64,000 bases of DNA from Sphingomonas sp. So64.6b (GTDB lineage: Bacteria; Pseudomonadota; Alphaproteobacteria; Sphingomonadales; Sphingomonadaceae), in NCBI RefSeq assembly GCF_014171475.1, contig NZ_CP048817.1, positions 4,928,501 to 4,992,500 of the forward strand, read 5' to 3'. Numbering within the stretch: the stretch's first letter is position 1; each line of letters begins with the position of its first letter. Both the position numbers and the translations under genes were made by a program. The notes beneath the pieces were generated by a model. It was not told where the DNA came from. It worked only from the letters and a program-made list of their open reading frames with translations, and did no database searches. Below, piece after piece: positions 26,854 to 36,333 of this stretch.

Positions 26854-28409
26854 CACGGCTCCTGCGGGGCGTAACGAAGGCGCAGCGCCTTCTTGTCCGG
26901 TTTGCCCAGCCCGGTGCGCGGGATTGTCTCGACGACATGCACCGTCTTCGGTGCATGCAGCGCGCCTTTGCGGTCGCGGACCAGGCCGATAAGTGCATTG
27001 GCGTTGACCGATGAGCCTGCTCGCGCCACGACGATGGCGGTCACCGCCTCGCCCCATTTGGCATGCGGCACGCCGATCACCGCCACGTCCGCGATGCTTG
27101 CGTCGGAGGCGATGACGTCCTCGATCTCGCGCGGATAGACGTTGAAGCCGCCAGTGACGATCATGTCCTTCTTGCGATCGACGATGTGCAGGAACCCGTG
27201 CGGATCGCGGACCGCGACATCGCCGGTATGAAGCCAGCCCTGTTCGAACGCGGCGGCGGTCTCGTCCGGTTTACCGAGATAACCGGCCATCACCATCGGT
27301 CCGCGCACGCAAATTTCACCCGGCTCTCCGTCGGGCACAGGCGTCATCCGATCATCGAGCAGCGCGACATGGTTCCATGGTGTTGGCCGCCCGCATGCCG
27401 AGAGTCGCCCCGGGATTGCCGGATCATGATCGGCACGGCGCAGCAGCGAGATCGACATCGGCGCTTCGGCCTGACCGTAGAATTGAAAGAAGACCGGCCC
27501 GAACGCCTTGATCGCTTCGGCCAGTCGCGGCGCGCTGATCGCGGAGGCGCCGTAATAGATCAGCTCGAGGCTGGAGGTGTCGCGCCGCTGCCGGTCCGGG
27601 TGATCGAGCAAGGCGTAGATCATCGCCGGCACCAGCAAGGTTGCGGTAATGCGGTACCGTTCGATCGCCTCGAGCACCGCACCCGGCTCGAAACCCGGCA
27701 TCACGACGATCGTGCCGCCCCTCAGCAGCACCGGCATCAGCGCCGAACCACCGGCATGGCTCAGTGGCGAACAGACCAGCTGGCGCAGATGCGCCGGCCA
27801 TTCCCATTCGATCAGCATCACCTGCAGCATCGTCATGGTATAGCGGAGCGACCCCATGATCGCCTTTGGCTTGCCGGTGGTCCCGCCCGAATAGGTCAGG
27901 CGGACGATCGTATCCGGATCTGCCACCGGCGCGATCAGCGGCGCGTCGCTGTGCCGGGTCGCGGCGGCGATGAGGTCGTCGCCCGGACCCGGGCCGAGCG
28001 GGAGCAAGCGAAGCGCGTCCGACCGCTCACGCAGCGTCTGAGCGATCGTGCCGAACGGCCCGGGATCGAACACCAGCGCCGACAGCCCGGCGTCCGTGGT
28101 GACATAGTCGAGGTCGTCGATCGCGGCCAGCGGATGCATTGCGACCAGGCATAGATCAGTGAAGGCGATTGCCGCCTGGATGTAGAGTACTTCAACGCGA
28201 TTCTTCGCAAGCAGCCCGACCCGAGCGCCAGGCGACAGGCCAAGCGCGTTGAACGCGGCGGCATAGCCGGCGACCGCGGACCGGAACGAGCGCGCGGTGA
28301 CTGGCGCGGCGCCATCGACGAATTCGACCACGTGGCGGTCGAGATCGTGCGACAAGGCGTGCAGGATCAAGTCCGCCGGACCAGTGAAGCGATGTGGCGA
28401 CACGATCAC
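26853..28409 (-). CDS. AMP-dependent acyl-CoA ligase
   Basis: This 518-residue AMP-forming synthetase has the P-loop YSGGTTGKPKAIMG, FYGQAEAPMSIS, the adenine-binding and hinge region GWLHTGDVAVRDPHGFLHIVDR and the catalytic lysine in GLGKPDKKALR. It is full length. GTG 28409 overlaps the upstream AtuA-like stop (GTGA). Within the leftward unit TonB receptor-AtuA-like-ligase-SnoaL it may activate the acid imported by the receptor. It is distinct from the FadD3-like and FATP-like ligases in the window; its substrate is unknown. Confidence 0.9.
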   Translation of the reverse strand: MIVSPHRFTGPADLILHALSHDLDRHVVEFVDGAAPVTARSFRSAVAGYAAAFNALGLSPGARVGLLAKNRVEVLYIQAAIAFTDLCLVAMHPLAAIDDLDYVTTDAGLSALVFDPGPFGTIAQTLRERSDALRLLPLGPGPGDDLIAAATRHSDAPLIAPVADPDTIVRLTYSGGTTGKPKAIMGSLRYTMTMLQVMLIEWEWPAHLRQLVCSPLSHAGGSALMPVLLRGGTIVVMPGFEPGAVLEAIERYRITATLLVPAMIYALLDHPDRQRRDTSSLELIYYGASAISAPRLAEAIKAFGPVFFQFYGQAEAPMSISLLRRADHDPAIPGRLSACGRPTPWNHVALLDDRMTPVPDGEPGEICVRGPMVMAGYLGKPDETAAAFEQGWLHTGDVAVRDPHGFLHIVDRKKDMIVTGGFNVYPREIEDVIASDASIADVAVIGVPHAKWGEAVTAIVVARAGSSVNANALIGLVRDRKGALHAPKTVHVVETIPRTGLGKPDKKALRLRYAPQEP

Positions 28410-30238
28410 GCCGCGCTCAGTTCCGGAACATGGTGCCCGAGTTGGCGAAGTTGCGGCACTACTTGCCGGGCAATCGCCGCCGGCACCGCGACCGGCATCG
28501 CCAGCAATCGCTGCGCCATGCCCTTGGCATTGGGATCGAAACGCATGCCGGCGGTCTGCCCGCCGCCGAGCGCGTTCTCGACCGTCAGGTTGATACAGTG
28601 AAAGCCCGGCGCATCGAAGCGGCGCACCGGTGGCGGCGTGCCGTCGCTGCTGGTGCTGCGATACCAGTCGGCCACGCGCTGCTCGGTCAGCGCGGCTGAG
28701 ATATAGGGAAGATAGGCCGGATCGCGCGCGATGATGCCAACGTTGAACATATTGGCCTTGTCGCCGCTTCGCCCCCAGGCAAGCGCGATCAGTGGAACCG
28801 GTTCGCTGGCATCGGTCGGCTCTTCGACGGGAAAGCGCGAGCGGATCAGCGTCGTCGGATCGAACCCGCCTTGGGTCGCGATGGCGGCGGATTCGACCGG
28901 TCGATCATCGACCTGCACGAACACGGGCACCGCCGCTTTCTCGAGCAGCACGCTGTGCAGCGCGAGAACCGGCGCGACGGTGGCCGGGCCCAGGCCGGTC
29001 GACCCCTGCGCCATCGTCGTCATCACGCTGCGCCCTTCATCGGCGATCAGCTCGGCGCCCGCCTGGTCGGGATGGCGCGCGACGATTCTGCACACCAGTT
29101 CCTGCGGAAAAGTGTCGTGCGAGGCCGGCGCGCCGATCACTTCGATGCGCACGTCGGAGAAATCGGGCAGGTTGCGGTCGCGCAGCATTGTGCGGCAGCG
29201 CCGGATCAGCGCGTCGCCCATGCGCTGTGCGCGTTCGGCGGCGTCCATTCCCATCACGGCGAACAACGCGGTCGCGCGCCAGCCATCATGGAACGTCGCC
29301 GATACCTTGTAGGTCGACGTGGGCGCGCGGCCGGTGACGCCGCTGACCTCGACCCGATCCGATCCGACGGCGCTGACTCGTGCGGTCGAGAAATCGCAGA
29401 CCACATCGGGCACGATATAGGCCTCGACGTCCTGGACTTCGTAGATCAGCTGCTCGCTTACCGTGCCGACACTGACCATGCCGCCGGTTGCGGCCGGCTT
29501 GGTCAGTACGAAGCTGCCGTCCGCACCGCATTCTGCGATCGGGAAACCCGGCGTCGCCCAATCGGGCACCAGCCGCCAGTCGGTGAAGGTGCCGCCGGTC
29601 GCTTGCGCACCGCATTCGAGCAGGTGTCCGGCGGCGGTACCGCCCGCCAGCTGGTCATGGTCCGACGGTGTCCAGCCGAATTCGTGAATCAACGGGCCGA
29701 GCGTCAGCGCACTGTCGACGTTGCGCCCGGTGATGACGATATCGGCGCCGGCCGCCAGCGCCTGCGCAATGGGGAAGGCGCCAAGATAGGCATTGATACT
29801 GGTGATCCCGTCGGGCAGCGGCGCCCCGGAATAGAATTCCTTGAGATCGAGAGCGCGGAGTTCGTCGAGCCGGGGCCGGAGATCGTCGCCGGAAACGACC
29901 GCGATGCGAGGGGATCGCCCGATCGCGGCCGCTGCGCGCCGGATCGCATCCGCCTGTCCGTGCGGGTTTAGACCACCTGCATTAGTGACGACGCGAATGC
30001 CGCGGTCGAGGATCGTCGCGAGATGCGGTCCGAGATGGATGTCGAGCAAATGTTTCGAGAAACCCGATCCGGGTTCACGCGCTTCGTCGGCGGCGAGCCA
30101 AGCCATGATCCCTTCGGCGAGATATTCGAAGATCACATAGTCGAGCGGGCTATCGTCGGCGAGCAGCTGGGCGATACCCAGTGCGGAATCGTTGACGAAG
30201 CCGGAGCCGCACCCAATCCGAACAGTTTTTTTCGTCAT
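28406..30238 (-). CDS. AtuA-like protein 1 (DUF1446)
   Basis: This 610-residue protein begins VRIGCGSGFVNDSALGIAQL and has TNAGGLNPHG, VVSGDDLRPRL and VITGRNVDSALTLGPLIHEF, all hallmarks of the acyclic-terpene-utilisation AtuA/DUF1446 family. A C-terminal ferredoxin-like AtuA domain (about residues 490-600, LIALAWGRSGDKANMFNVGI) completes it. AtuA is needed for citronellol and geraniol breakdown in Pseudomonas, but its chemical step is not settled. It lies between the TonB receptor and a ligase in one unit. A paralogue is encoded at 34355. Confidence 0.88.
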   Translation of the reverse strand: MTKKTVRIGCGSGFVNDSALGIAQLLADDSPLDYVIFEYLAEGIMAWLAADEAREPGSGFSKHLLDIHLGPHLATILDRGIRVVTNAGGLNPHGQADAIRRAAAAIGRSPRIAVVSGDDLRPRLDELRALDLKEFYSGAPLPDGITSINAYLGAFPIAQALAAGADIVITGRNVDSALTLGPLIHEFGWTPSDHDQLAGGTAAGHLLECGAQATGGTFTDWRLVPDWATPGFPIAECGADGSFVLTKPAATGGMVSVGTVSEQLIYEVQDVEAYIVPDVVCDFSTARVSAVGSDRVEVSGVTGRAPTSTYKVSATFHDGWRATALFAVMGMDAAERAQRMGDALIRRCRTMLRDRNLPDFSDVRIEVIGAPASHDTFPQELVCRIVARHPDQAGAELIADEGRSVMTTMAQGSTGLGPATVAPVLALHSVLLEKAAVPVFVQVDDRPVESAAIATQGGFDPTTLIRSRFPVEEPTDASEPVPLIALAWGRSGDKANMFNVGIIARDPAYLPYISAALTEQRVADWYRSTSSDGTPPPVRRFDAPGFHCINLTVENALGGGQTAGMRFDPNAKGMAQRLLAMPVAVPAAIARQVVPQLRQLGHHVPELSAA

Positions 30239-30264
30239 GAGTGCGGCGCCGGGATTCTGATCGG

Positions 30265-32454
30265 TCAGAATTTGAAACTGGCGGCGACGCCGTAGCTGCG
30301 CGGACGGGCGTAGGCGGCCGCGGTCGCTGCATTGGTGACCGATGTGCCCATCGAATAGAGCGTGTTGGTCAGGTTCCGGCCGAACACCGAAAGGCGGAAA
30401 TGATCGCCGTCGGGCGACCAGCCAAGCTGCGCGTTGATCAGCGAATAGGGCCGCTGGCGATAATCATTGTCCAACGTCCAGACAAAGCCGGAATTATAAT
30501 AATAGTCGGCGCTGGCATCGACCTTACCCGCCCCGATCGCGGTTTCGTAGCGTATGCCGGCATTGCCCGTGAATTCCGGCGCGCGGATCATCGTCTTGCC
30601 GCTGGCATCACCAAGATACGTCGTGTTCCCGCCAGCCGGAAGTTCCCTGAAGAAAGGCACGAGATAATCAAACTTTTTGTACTTGGCGTGAGTGTAGGCG
30701 CCGGCCAGCCGTACGCGCAGTCCCTGGGCCAGACGGATCGAAAAATCGGCATCGAGGCCGTAGATTTCGGCATTCGCCGCGTTGAGCAAGGTTTGCAATC
30801 CAGCGGGGTTGCGCGTCGTTATCTGCAGATCTTGATAGTCGTAATAGAATGCAGAAAGGTTCAAGCTCGTCGGACCAGCGGCGAGCTTGTAGCCCACCTC
30901 ATACGAGGTGATCGTTTCGGGCTCGACCGGGGGCGCATTGAAGGTCGCGGCGGGGAACAGGCCGCTCTTGAAGCCCTTCGAATAGGTCGCGTAGACGTTC
31001 GAATTGTCGTTGAGCGCATAGATGACCGACACGCGCGGTGTCCAGGCGTCCACGTTCAGACTGCGGAACGCAGTGAGCGGCGTGCCAGCGTTGCGGCGGG
31101 ATAAGAAGGTACGGTTCTCCGTGCTGTAACGCACACCGGCCGTGACCTTGAGCCTGTCTGTCAGTGCGTAGGTACCTTCGCCGAAGATCGCATAAGCATC
31201 GACCTGCATATGCGCATTGTTGAGCAGCGTCGTGACGTTGGAATAGGTCGGATTGTCGACCGTATCGCCGTAATAGAAGCCACCGACGATCCACTGGAAC
31301 GGGCTGGCGTTCGAGCTCGATGCGGTGACTTCCTCGGTGAAGTAATTGTCCTTGATCAGCGTATCGATTCGACTAGACGCGGCGACCACCCGATCCTGGT
31401 CGGTGATCGAGAAATTCTCGGTCTTGCGATAAGCTGTCAGCGACTTGACGGTGACGGCGCCGAAATCATGCATAATCGATAGGCTCACGCCGCCGCCCTT
31501 GGTGATCGCATAGGGATCGAAGGTAAGCGCCAGCTCGCGCGGGTCTTTCGGAATCAACGCGCCCGGTGTCGCCGAGTTCGAGATTGGGCGCAGCGAAACG
31601 GACGTCTCGTCGCGAATGCGGCCATAATCGCCGATCAGCATCACCTCGGTGTCGCTGTCGGGCGAGAAGAGCAGCTTGCCGCGGATGCTCTTGTCTTCAT
31701 ATTCGGCCAGCCGCGTGTCGCGCAAAACGTCGCGGGCGTAGCCGTGATCCTTGTGGTAATTGCCGGCAATATCGAAGCTGAGATTCTCGGTGATCGGCCC
31801 GCTGATGAAGCCGCCGATGCGGAAATCGTCGAAATTGGCGTAGCTAGCGGTGACACTGCCGCTAAACACGTCGCTCGGCCGCGTGGTCGTGACGAGTATC
31901 GCGCCGCCGGTGGCGTTGCGGCCGAACAGCGTGCCCTGTGGGCCCTTGAGCACTTGCACGGATTCGATGTTCGCCAGGTCGAACACCGCGAAATACTGGC
32001 CCGAGATATAGACCCCGTCGATATAGATCGCGACCGGTGATTCCGAATTGCCGCCGACCACGGTGTTGCCGACGCCGCGCACGGTCGCCTGCGCCGCGGC
32101 GCCGGTCGTGTTGATCGTCAGACCTGGTGCGAGCAGTGCCAGATCGCGCGAGCCGGAAACGCCGCTTTGCGTCAGCTGTTCGCCGGTGACGGCGGTAATC
32201 GAGATCGGGACGTCCTTCAACTTCTCCTCGCGACGCTGCGCGGTAACGACGATGTCGCCTTCCGCCCGCTCTTCCGCCGGCTCCGCGACCGGTTCGGCTG
32301 ACGTGCTTGGCACCTGACTGTCGGTTGCCTGGGCCTCAGGCGCTTGGGTCACGGGGTTAGAATCCGCAGCCTGCGCCTGCTCGGCACTGCTGAAAAACAA
32401 GGCGGCGGCAAGTGCCGTCGTCGCTGCCAGACGAAAATGCGTCGAACGATCCAT
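30265..32454 (-). CDS. TonB-dependent outer-membrane receptor 2
   Basis: This 729-residue receptor has a signal peptide ending around EQAQA (residues 1-29), followed by a low-complexity Pro/Ala/Glu linker, TonB box-like GDIVVTAQRREEKLKDVP, a plug with ESVQVLKGPQGTLFGRNATG, and a barrel ending in GVAASFKF with terminal Phe. It belongs to the large sphingomonad receptor family. It is the first gene of a unit with AtuA-like 1, a ligase and a SnoaL-like protein, and has the shared island motif 111 bp upstream. It is therefore the best candidate for outer-membrane uptake of the island's steroid-like substrate. Confidence 0.93.
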   Translation of the reverse strand: MDRSTHFRLAATTALAAALFFSSAEQAQAADSNPVTQAPEAQATDSQVPSTSAEPVAEPAEERAEGDIVVTAQRREEKLKDVPISITAVTGEQLTQSGVSGSRDLALLAPGLTINTTGAAAQATVRGVGNTVVGGNSESPVAIYIDGVYISGQYFAVFDLANIESVQVLKGPQGTLFGRNATGGAILVTTTRPSDVFSGSVTASYANFDDFRIGGFISGPITENLSFDIAGNYHKDHGYARDVLRDTRLAEYEDKSIRGKLLFSPDSDTEVMLIGDYGRIRDETSVSLRPISNSATPGALIPKDPRELALTFDPYAITKGGGVSLSIMHDFGAVTVKSLTAYRKTENFSITDQDRVVAASSRIDTLIKDNYFTEEVTASSSNASPFQWIVGGFYYGDTVDNPTYSNVTTLLNNAHMQVDAYAIFGEGTYALTDRLKVTAGVRYSTENRTFLSRRNAGTPLTAFRSLNVDAWTPRVSVIYALNDNSNVYATYSKGFKSGLFPAATFNAPPVEPETITSYEVGYKLAAGPTSLNLSAFYYDYQDLQITTRNPAGLQTLLNAANAEIYGLDADFSIRLAQGLRVRLAGAYTHAKYKKFDYLVPFFRELPAGGNTTYLGDASGKTMIRAPEFTGNAGIRYETAIGAGKVDASADYYYNSGFVWTLDNDYRQRPYSLINAQLGWSPDGDHFRLSVFGRNLTNTLYSMGTSVTNAATAAAYARPRSYGVAASFKF

Positions 32455-32548
32455 AACCTCTCCCCTAGGCTCATTACGAGCGCCGGCTTCGCCACATTCA
32501 TGGTGGCAAATTACCGGACTTGTTGTGATTACCGGCTCAGGCGGGCCT

Positions 32549-32567
32549 CCATCATCCCCATTTGAGG
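32549..32567 (-). promoter_or_regulatory. Shared island motif upstream of TonB receptor 2
   Basis: On the minus strand the sequence reads CCTCAAATGGGGATGATGG, pointing toward the receptor start 111 bp away; the core is CATTTGA at 32559-32565 on the plus strand. One base of the core differs from the other copies. It lies in the 113-bp gap between the receptor and the esterase gene and overlaps nothing else. Confidence 0.6.
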
Positions 32568-33524
32568 TTATCGGGCGGCCAATTCGCTCGAATTTTCGCG
32601 GTCGAGCCAGCTTGCGGCCAGGCCGCCGGCACGCCTCAACGCTTGGTCGGCGCGGTCCAGCAATCCGGCCTGCGAACAAAAGCCATGGATCATGTCGCCA
32701 CGCTCATCGAGTTCGACCGGCACGCCCGCTTCACGAAGCTTTGCGGCATAGGCGACGCCCTCGTCGCGCAACACGTCCCAGCCGGCCACCGCGATATAGG
32801 CCGGCGGCAGATGATCGACGCGCAATGCGCGCAGTGGCGAAGCGATCGGATTGTCACGGTCCGCGATATCGGGCGCGTATTGATCCCAGAACCAGCGCAT
32901 ATCGGCGGTCGAGATGATCCGGCCGGGATCACCCGTTTCGCGATATGAACCGGTAGTCAGATCATGATCGAGCACCGGGTAAAGCAGGACCTGGCCGGCG
33001 ATCATCGTATCGCCGCGATCGGCGAGGAGCAACGCGGCGGCGGCGGCGAGATTGCCGCCCGCGCTGTCGCCGGCCACCACGATAGTGCCGGGTCCCTCCG
33101 ACAATGCCGCGACCGCCGCGGCGATATCATCGACCGGCCCCGGGAAGGGCGTTTCCGGCGCCAGGCGATAATCGATCGACACGACGGGGCGGCCGCTCGA
33201 CACCGCAAGCCAGCTTGCCAGCGGATCGAACAGGTCGGGCGCGCCGAGTACCCAGCCACCACCATGCGCATAGACGATCGTGCCGGCGCCTGAGACCTGA
33301 AGCGGCGTATAGCGCCGCGTGGCGATTGGTCCGCCTGGCCCTGCGATGTTGCCGTTCTCGATCGTTGCAATGCCCGGGTGCGGCCGTGGCGGCAATGCAC
33401 GCAGCCGTGCATCGACATCGGCACGTGCCTCCTGCGGTGTCCCGGCGTTATAGGGTTTCTGGCCCGACGCGGCGATCGCCGCCAGCGTCGCGACAGCGAC
33501 CGGGTGAAGCGGCGTGTCAGGCAT
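32568..33524 (-). CDS. Alpha/beta hydrolase (HSL/esterase family)
   Basis: This 318-residue cytoplasmic hormone-sensitive-lipase-type esterase shows the oxyanion motif HGGGW (87-91), nucleophile Ser154 in GDSAGG, Asp250 in GWDVLRDEG and His280 in MIHGF, a complete catalytic triad. Family members hydrolyse short esters and lactones. ATG 33524 was chosen; it overlaps the Coq4-like stop by 8 bp. It ends the leftward unit AtuA-like 2-Coq4-like-esterase. In the pathway it could open a lactone or remove an ester side group; this is inference. Confidence 0.88.
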   Translation of the reverse strand: MPDTPLHPVAVATLAAIAASGQKPYNAGTPQEARADVDARLRALPPRPHPGIATIENGNIAGPGGPIATRRYTPLQVSGAGTIVYAHGGGWVLGAPDLFDPLASWLAVSSGRPVVSIDYRLAPETPFPGPVDDIAAAVAALSEGPGTIVVAGDSAGGNLAAAAALLLADRGDTMIAGQVLLYPVLDHDLTTGSYRETGDPGRIISTADMRWFWDQYAPDIADRDNPIASPLRALRVDHLPPAYIAVAGWDVLRDEGVAYAAKLREAGVPVELDERGDMIHGFCSQAGLLDRADQALRRAGGLAASWLDRENSSELAAR

Positions 33525-34344
33525 CGCCACGATCGTCGAAGATACGCGACGCCTCAGCGGTGTCCAGGTCCTCGGCATGCTGGACGCCCAGTGCGACCCG
33601 CGCATCGGCCGGGGAAAGGTCAAGCACGCCCTCGAACCGCGCCATGAAGATCGGGGTCGAGTCGAGCCCGATACGAATGGCGCGCTGCATGATGTCGAGG
33701 ACGGTCAAATAGATTTGCGGATAATGCAGGCCGGCACGGACCGGAAAGCGATAGCCGCCGAGGATATAGAATTTGGTCAACTCGCCGGCCAGTTCCGGCG
33801 ACAAATGGCGATGGACGTTCGATAGCCGCACGAAATAGGGCATCAGTTCGCCCAGCGTGTTGAAGCCGCCGCCGGTTATCAGATGCTCGAAATCATGGAT
33901 TTGCCCCATGCGAAAACGAATGAATTCGTATGGCGATTTGGGCTCGAGCGACGCGCGGCCGAGATTCACCTGAAAGCCGCGATTGACCAGGCAATCATGA
34001 TAAATCCCCCCGATCGTGCCGGGCGCATATTTCTCGAAGAACGCGACACTGTGCGGGCCGATATAAGCCTCGTCGATCCAATCGCGGAACAACGGGTTGA
34101 TCTCGCGTTCGCGCGCGATCAGCCGCTCGACTTCGTCGACATCGGTGAGCTGCGCCATGGCGGTGATCAGGCCGTCGGCGGTGTCGCCCTCATTGCCGCG
34201 GTCCGGGCCGTTACGGCGCAGGAAATGTGTCGCGACCCAGTCTCGCAGGCCGGCATGGTTGAGATATTTGGACGTGCTGGTCAGCACGCTGCTGCCGACC
34301 GGCACCGTTCCGACACGCTGCAGCAGATAGTCGAGATTATCCAT
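33517..34344 (-). CDS. Coq4-like protein
   Basis: This 275-residue protein contains the Coq4 signature HDxxHx11E in full: His150, Asp151, His154 and Glu166 (IHDFEHLITGGGFNTLGE). Surrounding helices fit the all-helical Coq4 fold with a buried metal site. In ubiquinone biosynthesis Coq4 has been linked to oxidative decarboxylation at ring carbon C1. Here the gene lies between AtuA-like 2 and an esterase inside a catabolic island, far from any visible quinone gene, so it may act on a pathway intermediate. ATG 34344 was chosen, 10 bp after the AtuA-like 2 stop. Confidence 0.8.
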   Translation of the reverse strand: MDNLDYLLQRVGTVPVGSSVLTSTSKYLNHAGLRDWVATHFLRRNGPDRGNEGDTADGLITAMAQLTDVDEVERLIAREREINPLFRDWIDEAYIGPHSVAFFEKYAPGTIGGIYHDCLVNRGFQVNLGRASLEPKSPYEFIRFRMGQIHDFEHLITGGGFNTLGELMPYFVRLSNVHRHLSPELAGELTKFYILGGYRFPVRAGLHYPQIYLTVLDIMQRAIRIGLDSTPIFMARFEGVLDLSPADARVALGVQHAEDLDTAEASRIFDDRGDA

Positions 34345-34354
34345 CACTCGCTCC

Positions 34355-36172
34355 TCATACGCGACCCGTCGCCGAACCAAGTTGCGTGGCGAGCGCGCTG
34401 GGTACGGCAATCGGGAAATCTAGTAATTGCTGGCCGTTCCCCTTGCCCGGGGAATCGAACCGGATGTTGGCCGCCAGCCCGCCGCCCATTGTGCCGCGAA
34501 CGACGAAATTGAGCGCGGTGAGGCCCGGTGCATATTGGCGTTCGACCGCGCGGGCGTGTCCTTCGACCAGATGGGCGTAGCGCGTCGCGATCGCGTTCGG
34601 CGTCAGTGAGGCGGCGAGATAGGGCAGGTAGTTCGGCTCGCGCGCAATCACCGCGAGATTGAACAGGTCGCCCTTGTCGCCGCTGCGCACCCAGGCAAGT
34701 GCGACCAGCGGCACCAATTCGGTCAGCGCCTCCCCTGGCGCAGGTGCCGGTGGATTGATCTGCGCAACGGCACCGGGATCGAAACCGCCGTCCAGCGCGA
34801 TCGGGATGGTGTCGGTCTGACCATCGATGGTGACGGTGACCGTTGCCGCACTCTTTTCAATCAAAGTGCTGCGCAGATGCTGTATTTTGATAACCTGCTG
34901 GGTGAGTGGCATGGTGGCGCCCGCGACGACCATCAGCGACGCGGCCGCCTCCGCCATAAACAGCTCGACCGCCTCGCGGCGCTCGTGTTCGACAGCGAAC
35001 CGCGCCACCGCCTCGCGCGTCTCGCTATGGCCGTCCAGACCATAAGCGGCACCGCCACCGATCGCTTCGTTTGCCGTGCGGCGCCATTCGCCCCAGTTGC
35101 GCTGACGCAGCATCTCGCCGGTACGCTCGATCAGCGCACCGCCGAGCTGCCGCCCACGCGCTGCCGCATGAGGGCCGATGATCGGAATCGCGTACACGCC
35201 GCGCCAGCCGGACTCATAAGTGAGGCAGGTCTTGTAGGTTACCGGCCGCGAGCGGCCTTTGGCACCGGATACCGACACGCGGTTGGCACCGACCGTGGCC
35301 AGCGTCACATTGCTGAAGTCGCAGGCGACGTCGGGTACCAGATAGGCGGCGACCTGTTCGACCTCGTAAAGCAATTGTTCGGCGACCGATCCGACCGAGA
35401 CGATGCCGCCAGTGCCCGGTGGCTTGGCGATCACCGCCGTCCCGTCGGCCCGGCATTCGGCGATCGGATAACCGATATTCGCCCAGTCGGGCACGTCGCG
35501 CCAGTCAGTAAAAGTGCCCCCCGTTACCTGAGTGCTGCATTCGATCAGATGCCCGACTAGCGTGCCCGCGGCAAGCAGGTCGAAATCGTCTATGCCCCAG
35601 CCAAATTCATGGATCAGCGCACCCAGCGTGGTCGCGCTGTCGACGATGCGGCCAGTGATCACGATGTCCGCACCGCGATCGAGCGCGGCGGCGATCGGGA
35701 AGGCGCCGAGATAAGCGGTGAAGGCGAGTATTGGGTCGGCTTCGGCCAGGGCGTCGGCGATCCAGCCAAGGCCAAACATCTCGGCGCGTGCGGCGAGTGC
35801 GGGAAGTGAGGCGGTCAGATCGGCGCCGTCGACCACCGCGATTCGCACCGGCACGCCGAGTTCGGCCGCCTTGCGTTCGAGTGCTCGGGCGCAGCCATGC
35901 GGATTGACGCCGCCAGCATTGGCGATCAGCCGAATGCCACGTTCGCGGATGCGCGCCAGATGCGGCCCGGCGAGCATGTCGACAAAGGATTTTACGAAAC
36001 CGGCTTCCGGATCGTCGAGCCGCTGCCGTGCCAGCCGCCCGACCACGGACTCGGCGAGGAGGTCGAAGACCATATAGTCGATATCGACATCGTCGCGCAG
36101 GAACTGCGCCACGCCCATCGCACTGTCGTTGACCGCTGCCGTTGCGCCGCCAATGCGGACGACCCGCTCCAT
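34355..36172 (-). CDS. AtuA-like protein 2 (DUF1446)
   Basis: This 605-residue paralogue of the protein encoded at 28406 has the same layout: VRIGGATAAVNDSAMGVAQF at the start, NAGGVNPHGCARALE, VITGRIVDSATTLGALIHEF, and the C-terminal AtuA ferredoxin-like domain (VPLVALAWVRSGDKGDLFNLAV). ATG 36172 matches the family start; an upstream frame extends to 36403 but lacks family similarity. It leads a three-gene leftward unit with the Coq4-like and esterase genes. The two copies may form a hetero-oligomer or act on successive intermediates. Confidence 0.88.
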   Translation of the reverse strand: MERVVRIGGATAAVNDSAMGVAQFLRDDVDIDYMVFDLLAESVVGRLARQRLDDPEAGFVKSFVDMLAGPHLARIRERGIRLIANAGGVNPHGCARALERKAAELGVPVRIAVVDGADLTASLPALAARAEMFGLGWIADALAEADPILAFTAYLGAFPIAAALDRGADIVITGRIVDSATTLGALIHEFGWGIDDFDLLAAGTLVGHLIECSTQVTGGTFTDWRDVPDWANIGYPIAECRADGTAVIAKPPGTGGIVSVGSVAEQLLYEVEQVAAYLVPDVACDFSNVTLATVGANRVSVSGAKGRSRPVTYKTCLTYESGWRGVYAIPIIGPHAAARGRQLGGALIERTGEMLRQRNWGEWRRTANEAIGGGAAYGLDGHSETREAVARFAVEHERREAVELFMAEAAASLMVVAGATMPLTQQVIKIQHLRSTLIEKSAATVTVTIDGQTDTIPIALDGGFDPGAVAQINPPAPAPGEALTELVPLVALAWVRSGDKGDLFNLAVIAREPNYLPYLAASLTPNAIATRYAHLVEGHARAVERQYAPGLTALNFVVRGTMGGGLAANIRFDSPGKGNGQQLLDFPIAVPSALATQLGSATGRV

Positions 36173-36333
36173 CCAAGCTCCTCTCGCGCACCCCTTTTTT
36201 TCGGGAAAATCCGCATCATGGCAGTCGCGCCGCATGCCGAAACCAGCAACCCCCGTTCGGTGGTTGCCGGGCGAACGCCGTGCCATAGAGTTTTGTGGAT
36301 AATCGCCGCCGGTCGCGCGGGCAGGAGAGTGGA

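Noticed and set aside
27052..27061. CCCCATTTGG, a further match to the core of the island motif
   Set aside because: It lies inside the ligase coding region with no promoter nearby, and such short matches are expected a few times by chance in 64 kb.
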